DNA from: Trebonia sp963767685 | Lineage (GTDB): Bacteria > Actinomycetota > Actinomycetes > Streptosporangiales > Streptosporangiaceae | Direction: 5' to 3' | Assembly: GCA_963767685.1 (NCBI GenBank) | Contig: CAVYEZ010000001.1 | Span: forward strand, 62,001 to 126,000 | Length of the DNA stretch: 64,000 bases | Shown: positions 58,515-64,000 of the stretch, one piece after another | Layout of the letters: every line of letters begins with the position of its first letter | Numbering within the stretch: position 1 is the stretch's first letter | Notes under the pieces: generated by a model | What the model was told of the DNA's origin: nothing | The model's database searches: none | The model's input: the letters and a program-made list of their open reading frames with translations, nothing else | Position numbers and translations under genes: made by a program

Positions 58515-58562
58515 GAGCCTAAGACTCTTTTGGAGCTTGACAAAAATGAGTCTGAGACTCAT
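58515..58562. promoter_or_regulatory. Promoter with two palindromic sites upstream of the DUF1707 gene
   Basis: ATGAGTCTGAGACTCAT (58546-58562) is a palindrome around one base. A degenerate copy, GAGCCTAAGACTC, lies at 58515-58527. A TTGACA box (58537-58542) is between them, so a bound regulator would cover the promoter. The rest of 58390-58741 shows no gene. Confidence 0.55.
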
Positions 58563-58741
58563 TCTGGTACGGGCTTCACTTTGTGCCGACACAATCATGG
58601 AATGGGCCCGCAGCCCCCCACGGGATTTTCCGGGCAGAACCACCGCACCGCCCACCCCGGCTCCTGAGCACTCAACGCATGGACCTCACGGAGGAGCCAC
58701 GTTAGGCTGTGCTCGCAGGGTGCTAGCGGGGGGAGGCGCCG

Positions 58742-59239
58742 GTGACCACGGGACCGCAAGATCCAGCGGTGGCGGGCCGGGACCAGTTCCGGGCGGGCCA
58801 CGCCGACCGCGAGCAGGTCATCGTGACGTTGAAAGACGCCTACGTGCACGGCCGCCTCTCCAAGGACGAGTTCGACGCGCGCACAAGCCGGGCGCTCATC
58901 GCGCGGACCTACGCCGACCTGGCCCCGCTGACCGCCGACATCCCGCCGGCCCAGGTCGCCGCCCGGGCAGCGCACCCGCCCGTCCCGGCCCGCCGCCGGC
59001 CGCTCGCCCGCGCGACCGCTCAGTCGATCAGCTGCCTGGTCGTTATGGCAGCTGCCTGGTGGGCCGCCAGCCTCGCTGACCCCGGCGCCACCACCACCTC
59101 CTACGGCGCCATCGCGACCCCGCTCCGCCTCGTCGCCTTCTTCGCCGGGCTCACGGCGCTGTGCGTCTTCGGATCCGGACTGGCGGCCTCGCTTGAGCAG
59201 CGGCGCTCCCGCGGTGCCGGCGACCCCCAGAAGAAGTAG
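58742..59239 (+). CDS. DUF1707 membrane protein
   Basis: A 165-residue protein. Residues 15-62 form a DUF1707 (SHOCT-like) domain: RAGHADREQVIVTLKDAYVHGRLSKDEFDARTSRALIARTYADLAPLTADIP. Two hydrophobic helices follow (SISCLVVMAAAWWAASLA; LVAFFAGLTALCVFGSGLAA). The family is widespread in actinobacteria with no settled function. GTG start at 58742 after a G-rich site. The palindromic promoter at 58515-58562 is upstream. Confidence 0.85.
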   Translation: MTTGPQDPAVAGRDQFRAGHADREQVIVTLKDAYVHGRLSKDEFDARTSRALIARTYADLAPLTADIPPAQVAARAAHPPVPARRRPLARATAQSISCLVVMAAAWWAASLADPGATTTSYGAIATPLRLVAFFAGLTALCVFGSGLAASLEQRRSRGAGDPQKK

Positions 59240-59437
59240 CTCGCCGGTCGGAACGGCGGCGGCCAGGCAACGGTCCGCCGCCGTCCGCGTTCTCTGGCGG
59301 CGTCGACACGAAGCCACCAGTCGTTCGGTAAAAAAAGCATTTTGTCCGAACGGATGCCGGGTTCCTCAGTCCCGCCGAGCAACCTCCCTCGGGGTGGTGG
59401 TCGTCTAAGCGGTGACCAAGGGAACCCAGGAGGCCAC

Positions 59438-59965
59438 GTGGACAAGCGGCAGGTGCGAGCCTTCGAGGCGTTCGCGGCCGAATCGGGGGCGGAGTTGCTG
59501 CGCATCGCGACGCTGCTCACGCCCGACCCGCACACCGCCGAGGACGTTTACCAGGAGACCCTGCAGCGGCTCGCCGCCCGCTGGTCCCGGGTGGAGAGCC
59601 CCAAGGCGTTCTGCCGCCAGGTCATGCTCAACATCGTCCGCGACCAGGCCCGCGCCCGGGCGCGCCGGCCGCGCGAACTGGAACTGCTCGACGGAACCGA
59701 GCGGGGCGACCCGCGGTCCGCCGACCCGCACGCCGCCGTGGAACTGCGGCCGTCGCTGCGCGCGGCGCTGAACAGCCTGGGGGAGCAGCAGCGCGCCGTC
59801 GTCGTGCTGCGTTACTTCGACGACCGCAGCGAAGACGAAGTGGCCCGGCTGCTCGGCATCACGACCGGCACCGTCAAGAGCACCGCCTCGCGCGCGATCG
59901 CGCACCTGCGGGCCCATCCGGGGCTCGCCGCCATCTTCTCGGCTTCCGACAGCCCTGTTTTCTGA
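59438..59965 (+). CDS. SigE-family ECF RNA polymerase sigma factor
   Basis: A 175-residue sigma factor. The region-2 part is LLRIATLLTPDPHTAEDVYQETLQRLAARWSRVESPKAFCRQVMLNIVRDQARARARR. The region-4 part is ALNSLGEQQRAVVVLRYFDDRSEDEVARLLGITTGTVKSTASRAIAHLR. This is the SigE/SACE family of small actinobacterial ECF factors. GTG start after AGGAGG. It is followed after 24 bases by its likely partner gene. The regulon is unknown. Confidence 0.87.
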   Translation: MDKRQVRAFEAFAAESGAELLRIATLLTPDPHTAEDVYQETLQRLAARWSRVESPKAFCRQVMLNIVRDQARARARRPRELELLDGTERGDPRSADPHAAVELRPSLRAALNSLGEQQRAVVVLRYFDDRSEDEVARLLGITTGTVKSTASRAIAHLRAHPGLAAIFSASDSPVF

Positions 59966-59989
59966 GAACACCGTGTGAAAGGGACACCC

Positions 59990-60961
59990 ATGCCGCTCAC
60001 CGACGAAGACATCGTCCGCGACCTCTTGCGGCGCTATACCGCTGACGTGTTCCCGGACGCAGCGGTCGCTACCGGGGCCGCCGGGCGGCAGCGCCGGAGG
60101 GAAATCCGCCGCCGGGCGGGGTCGGCGGTCGCCGCCGGGGCCGCGCTTGGCGTGGCGGCCGGCGTCATCGCCGTCGTGCACCCCCGGGGCAACGGCCCCG
60201 CCGAGGCGACCGACACGACAAGCGCCACCCCGGGCCGCACCGCGACCGCCTCGGCCCCCGCCATCACGCTGACGGCCGGCCAGCGCGTGCTCTACCAGCT
60301 GAGCGCGGCCGCGGCCAAGCAGCAGGCGGCTCAGGGGCGCTACGTCACGCTCTACGAGAAGGAAGACGGCAACCTCGACGCCAACGTCATCGACACCCAG
60401 ACGGGCACCGACTACAGCTACCAGAAGGGCTACAACGGCGCGCCGTCCGGGGTGGGCGCGCCCGACAAGAACTTCTCGCCGACCGCGGCCGAGTTCGCCG
60501 CGATGCCGCTCGACCCGGCGGCGCTGCGCACGTCGCTGATCGCCTACTACGACGCGCGAGCGGCGGCGCTGGCGCGGAAGTGGCCGAAGGGCTCGCCCGC
60601 CGCCCGCGTCACGCCCCGCCCGATTCCCGCCAACGACATCGTGTTCTCCCAGGCGATGAGCTTCCTGTGGAACCCGTCGACGCCGCCGCAGCTGCGCGCG
60701 GCGCTGTTCAAGGTGCTCGCCGCGATGCCGGCCGTCCAGGTCGACGCGTCGGCCCGCGACATGCTGGGCCGGCCGGCGGTAAAGATCACCTGGACCGCCT
60801 CGGACACCACCGTCTACACGGTCTACGAGAACCCGGCGAACGGCACCGTCCTCGAGCAGGCGTACCAGTGGCCGGCGGACATGGACGTCGCGCCGGGCTA
60901 CGACCTGATGCTGCGCGTCACCCGCACGAACACGATCCCGCCGGACCCGTACACGAGCTGA
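59990..60961 (+). CDS. CU044_5270-like membrane protein, partner of the sigma factor
   Basis: A 323-residue protein. A short cytoplasmic N-terminus with basic residues (RQRRREIRRRAGS) precedes one membrane helix (AVAAGAALGVAAGVIAVVHP) and a large external domain (TLTAGQRVLYQLSAAAAKQQ ... SPTAAEFAAMPLDPAALRTSLIAYYDARAAA). This is the layout of proteins encoded beside SigE-family sigma factors and proposed to control or depend on them. The ATG at 59990 follows AAAGGGA. A related pair is encoded in the opposite direction at 61542-62949. Confidence 0.8.
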   Translation: MPLTDEDIVRDLLRRYTADVFPDAAVATGAAGRQRRREIRRRAGSAVAAGAALGVAAGVIAVVHPRGNGPAEATDTTSATPGRTATASAPAITLTAGQRVLYQLSAAAAKQQAAQGRYVTLYEKEDGNLDANVIDTQTGTDYSYQKGYNGAPSGVGAPDKNFSPTAAEFAAMPLDPAALRTSLIAYYDARAAALARKWPKGSPAARVTPRPIPANDIVFSQAMSFLWNPSTPPQLRAALFKVLAAMPAVQVDASARDMLGRPAVKITWTASDTTVYTVYENPANGTVLEQAYQWPADMDVAPGYDLMLRVTRTNTIPPDPYTS

Positions 60962-61295
60962 GCCGGGCACCAGCGCTGCGTATCTGATCGGAGTCGCCGG
61001 GCCTGCATAGGACTCCGCCGGACCGGCAGCGTTCCCGGTGCCTCACCCCGGGCGCCGCGCGCCGGGGCCGCGCCCGCCGCAAGGCCTCGTGCCCACAGCA
61101 TCACCGTCAGCCGGGGCGCCGACAGCAGGTAGCTGCGGACCGCCGCGCCGCGCCGGGCGGGCGTGACCTCGGCTGTCAAATGTGTCCGCTGGGTGCCGCT
61201 GAGGCCGGCGGCGTCCGCCTCGGCGGGGATCTGTGCCGCTGCCCGGGCGCCGTTCCCGGCCAGTACCGCGAGCGCTTTGGCCGCTACCCAGTCCT

Positions 61296-61540
61296 CGGCG
61301 GCATTGTCCTGTCCGGCCACCGTGACTGTCGGCGGCACCGAAACCTGCACGCTCACGGTGGCCAACGCCGGGCCCGGCACCGCCAGCACGGTCGTGGCCG
61401 GCGCGGTGCTGCCTCGCGCGCCGTCGGAAGTGTCGTGCACCTCGAGTTGCGCCCGACACGCCCAACGTGTTCACCTGGTCCGCGGCGGCGCTTGCCAGCG
61501 GCGTATCGGCCCAGTTCTCCATCAGGGCACTGGCCCGACG
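61296..61540 (+). pseudogene. Remnant of a DUF11-type repeat domain, frameshifted
   Basis: The + strand encodes CPATVTVGGTETCTLTVANAGPGTASTVVAG followed by LPRAPSEVSC, the characteristic DUF11 surface-repeat pattern. It then shifts frame by one base to TPNVFTWSAAALASGVSAQFSIRA. No start, signal peptide or anchor is seen. The bases from 60962 to 61295 hold nothing recognisable. Confidence 0.6.
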
Positions 61541-61541
61541 C

Positions 61542-62444
61542 CTACTGGCTGACTTGCTTGAAGCCGGCCGGGAGAGGCGCCCTTAGCTTCGCGAGGTTCG
61601 CTGAAGTCGCCGGCAGGTACTCGTCGTCAACGGTTGTGCTCGTGGTCATGCCTGGGGGACCGAAGGTATCCGTCTCGCGCAGGGGGAGGTAAGTGGCGGC
61701 GTCAACCCACAAATGGACGGTCGACGGATTGCTCTTGTCCGCCTCCTTAAAAGACAGCTCAAGCGCGGCGCGGCCGTCTACCGTGGTCCTCTGTACCGTC
61801 CAGTGAGCGGTCTTGATGTCGGAGCGGACGCGCGCGGTGCTGTCTGAGACGCCACCGGGGAGCGGGGTGTCCTTCTGGTCGGACCACGTCTTGCCGATGT
61901 AGTCGACGATGATCCGCTCGCCGTTGGTGGGGATCCCGCCAAGCGGAGGGCTCGTGCTCGGGGTGGGCGGCATCACGAAGGTGTCCTCTTCTTCGTAATG
62001 CAGCGTTCCGGACAAGTTGTACGTGACAGTCCTGGTCCTGACCAGTTGGCCGGGGCGTGGCTGGCTCGGGTACGACCACCCCTCCACGACGATCGGTGAT
62101 TTGCCGGTGTTCAGGCTCGTGCTGGACTCGTAGACCATGTCGCGGCTGGCGGCGGAGAATGCCGCTAGGAGCTTGGCCCGCAGGGTGGCATCATTGGGCG
62201 GGCTGGAGTGCGAAGTCGCGCCCTCGTTCGGGATGCTCCTCAAGGGACCAGCGGGGAGGGTCAGCGCCGTGACTACCCCGGCGACCGCGGCGGCGGTCGT
62301 TGTGACGGCGAGCCAGCGGATTGCCTTTGGTGACCTTGGCCCGTGACTAGAGCGGCGATTGCTGCCAGGCAGCACCCGGGCGGCGGCTGGTGCGTGGCGC
62401 TCCAGCACGGTGAGCGCGGTGCGCAGGTCGTCTTCTGTTCTCAC
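61542..62444 (-). CDS. CU044_5270-like membrane protein, second copy
   Basis: A 300-residue protein with one membrane helix (WLAVTTTAAAVAGVVTALTLP) after a basic cytoplasmic N-terminus. An external domain (LRAKLLAAFSAASRDMVYESSTSLN ... VQRTTVDGRAALELSFKEADKSN ... HLWVDAATYLPLRETDTFG) resembles lipoprotein-type lipid-binding folds. The GTG start overlaps the sigma gene stop by four bases. It is the probable partner of the sigma factor encoded just upstream. Confidence 0.78.
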   Translation of the reverse strand: MRTEDDLRTALTVLERHAPAAARVLPGSNRRSSHGPRSPKAIRWLAVTTTAAAVAGVVTALTLPAGPLRSIPNEGATSHSSPPNDATLRAKLLAAFSAASRDMVYESSTSLNTGKSPIVVEGWSYPSQPRPGQLVRTRTVTYNLSGTLHYEEEDTFVMPPTPSTSPPLGGIPTNGERIIVDYIGKTWSDQKDTPLPGGVSDSTARVRSDIKTAHWTVQRTTVDGRAALELSFKEADKSNPSTVHLWVDAATYLPLRETDTFGPPGMTTSTTVDDEYLPATSANLAKLRAPLPAGFKQVSQ

Positions 62445-62949
62445 CGCGGTCGTCCCTCCTCGGTGGCGGTGCGCGACTTGGGGCCGAGTTCGACGCGAAG
62501 CGCGGCGAGCGCCCGGGACGCGTAGCCGCGGATCGTGCCCGGCGCGCAGCCGAGGACGTCCGCGATCTCGTGGTCGGAGAGGCCCTCGTAATACCGGAGG
62601 ACGAGGACGGTGCGCTGCCTTCTTGGCAGCTTGCCTAGTTCGGTGAGGAGGGCGTCGCGCTCGGCGTGCCGGCCCGCGTGATCTGGCGTGACGCGGTCGT
62701 CGACCTCCGTGGCGCTGCCCCAGGCAGCAGCCGCCAGGAACGGCGGCGCCACGACAGGTACTCGTTGACGATCATCTTGCGGACGTACAGTTCGGGGCGG
62801 TCGAGTTGGCCGATCCGGTCCCAGCGTCTGCTGGTCCTGATCAGCACCTCCTGGACCACGTCCTCGGCGAGCGCGCGATCGGCGGTTAGCACGCCGGCGA
62901 ACCGCAATACCGCAGGCAGCCTGGTGGCCGCGAACTCCTCGAACCGCAT
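62441..62949 (-). pseudogene. SigE-family sigma factor gene with a one-base frameshift
   Basis: The N-terminal half (MRFEEFAATRLPAVLRFAGVLTADRALAEDVVQEVLIRTSRRWDRIGQLDRPELYVRKMIVNEYLSWRRRSWRLLPGA) and C-terminal half (WGSATEVDDRVTPDH ... LPRRQRTVLVLRYYEGLSDHEIADVLGCAPGTIRGYASRALAALR) are in different frames. One missing base near 62717-62723 separates regions 2 and 4. The joined protein would be a normal sigma factor of about 169 residues. As it stands the gene is broken, unless the base is a sequencing error. Confidence 0.82.
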
Positions 62950-63330
62950 CGTCTTCCCATCGTTGGGGTCTCGATGAGAACACGCGAGTAATGCGACGAA
63001 ATGTTGTGCCGACACGGGGAACGGGATGTCCCGGCTTGAGCAAGTTCAAGGTCTATAGACCACGTGCCCGGGATGCTCATCGAGCCCTGCCGGCGCGTCG
63101 CCAGACAGCCCAGCCGCAGGATCGTCACACAGCGAGCTCGATCACAGCAGGCACCAGCAGCAGCCAGCCGTCAGCCCTGCAGGTCAGCCAGTCCCTCCAA
63201 GCGAGCCACACCCAAAATCAATTCGACCCTGCTCGCCTCGCCGGGTACCGTCGCGATTGTTCTCACCGCGGTGCCCCTTAGATCCGCTGCGGGCACCCGG
63301 CCGCTCCCACGCTGAGAGTAGGTTTCGTCA
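62950..63330. other. Intergenic region, nothing recognised
   Basis: About 380 bases between the divergent sigma and VOC genes. No convincing frame, hairpin or repeat is seen. It should contain both promoters. Confidence 0.5.
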
Positions 63331-63708
63331 ATGGCATGCCGTATCGGTGAGCTGGTGCTTAAGTGCCGGGATCTTGAGGTGCTGGCGCAGTTCTGGTGCG
63401 AGGTCCTGGACTTCATAGAGCTCGATCGCGAGGAGGAATACATCGAGATAGGGCCGCGCGAGGGATTCGGCGGCCCGCAGCCGACGATCTTCCTGATCCG
63501 CAACGACGATCCGAGGAACGGGTACTCCCGGCTGCACATCGACGTCAATCCCACTGACCGCGATCAGGGCGCTGAGCTGGAGCGCCTCCTGGCCGCGGGG
63601 GCCAAGCTTGTCGACATCGGCCAGCCGGCGGACGCGTCCTGGCACGTCCTGGCCGATCCTGAAGGGAACGAGTTCTGCCTGCTCAAGACCCGCCTCGACC
63701 CACTCTGA
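63331..63708 (+). CDS. VOC-family (glyoxalase-like) protein
   Basis: A 125-residue single VOC domain: IGELVLKCRDLEVLAQFWCEVLDF, RLHIDVNP and DPEGNEFCLLKTRL. The histidine and glutamate (HID, NEF) fit the metal-binding or pseudo-binding positions. Substrate unknown. The start ATG at 63331 is unambiguous. Confidence 0.85.
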   Translation: MACRIGELVLKCRDLEVLAQFWCEVLDFIELDREEEYIEIGPREGFGGPQPTIFLIRNDDPRNGYSRLHIDVNPTDRDQGAELERLLAAGAKLVDIGQPADASWHVLADPEGNEFCLLKTRLDPL

Positions 63709-63850
63709 CGACCTCGCCGTCGGCACCGATTCCGCGCAACGGGCGATGCTTACAGCAGTTGCCGGTTCCCGCATGACTCGTAAGTGATACCGACTGGCCG
63801 GGTCTCCGCGGAACGTCTATCCGCCGGCCGCCAGGCGGCCCGGCCTTATC

Positions 63851-64000
63851 TCATGCCCCGGGCTCTGGCCTGATTCCGAGCCGGTCCAGCACCGGGAGCA
63901 CCGCCGGGTTCCCGGCGGCCAGGGCGCGGAGCTCGGACTGCAGCGAGGCGATGCGGTGCTCGCGTGCGTCCAGCTGGCTGCGGAGCTCGGCCGCGAGGTC
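63851..64000 (-). CDS. C-terminal end of a coiled-coil protein (partial)
   Basis: An open frame enters from the right edge and ends TGA at 63851-63853, giving 49 residues. It reads as a heptad-patterned helix (LAAELRSQLDAREHRIASLQ SELRALAAG) followed by NPAVLPVLDRLGIRPEPGA. The family cannot be named from this fragment. Confidence 0.5.
   Translation of the reverse strand, partial: DLAAELRSQLDAREHRIASLQSELRALAAGNPAVLPVLDRLGIRPEPGA

Overview
The window comes from a high-G+C actinobacterium. Coding regions have G/C-dominated third codon positions, GTG starts are frequent, and many neighbouring genes overlap as GTGA or ATGA. The gene content also fits: a probable F420-dependent luciferase-like oxidoreductase, a Ddn-type F420 reductase, a DUF1707 protein, SigE-family ECF sigma factors with CU044_5270-type partners, and an FhaA-like FHA protein. 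A saprophytic soil actinomycete (Streptomycetales/Streptosporangiales-like) is plausible, but nothing here fixes the genus. No rRNA, tRNA, CRISPR array or replication origin was seen.

Layout. 1-11.5 kb: a Phd/Doc toxin-antitoxin pair with a perfect operator, then regulator/enzyme pairs (SDR/LysR, ArsR/LLM oxidoreductase, EamA/GlxA-type AraC, epimerase/TetR) mixed with eroded fragments. 11.5-17 kb: FAD monooxygenase/MarR, membrane protein/TetR, and a VapBC pair whose VapC PIN domain is split by a PspA-like coiled-coil insert. 17.3-21.3 kb: a large secreted GH78 alpha-L-rhamnosidase with two near-identical inserted modules. 21.3-28.9 kb: LuxR, a small membrane protein, an acyltransferase, a Ddn-like reductase, a low-G+C SET-VOC fusion beside a frameshifted IS1380-type transposase, a RibD-like reductase, DinB, and hydrolase/MarR. 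29-37.6 kb: small regulators, methyltransferases, an AAA/DUF234-type ATPase, an XRE/membrane pair, a hydrolase and a VOC protein.

37.9-47.2 kb is the most interesting locus: a four-gene + strand operon. It encodes a giant DUF4011-type SF1 helicase with a Vsr/MTES_1575-like nuclease domain, a TerY-like vWA protein, a PP2C-like phosphatase, and a membrane-anchored Ser/Thr-type kinase with a C-terminal helix-hairpin-helix. The last three form a TerY-P phosphorylation triad. The helicase resembles single-gene Hhe-type defence proteins. I read the locus as a composite genome-defence or DNA-damage response system.

47.2-64 kb: a frameshifted EamA transporter, an epoxide hydrolase/MarR pair with a double palindromic operator, and an exopolysaccharide module (processive GT2 synthase plus two beta-helix proteins). 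Then come a methyltransferase, an FHA protein and two oppositely oriented sigma/partner pairs, one sigma gene frameshifted, and finally a VOC protein.

Two themes recur. Many divergent regulator/enzyme pairs carry a visible inverted-repeat operator between them. Duplicated or truncated gene scraps are scattered between intact genes, as expected for a fluid accessory region.
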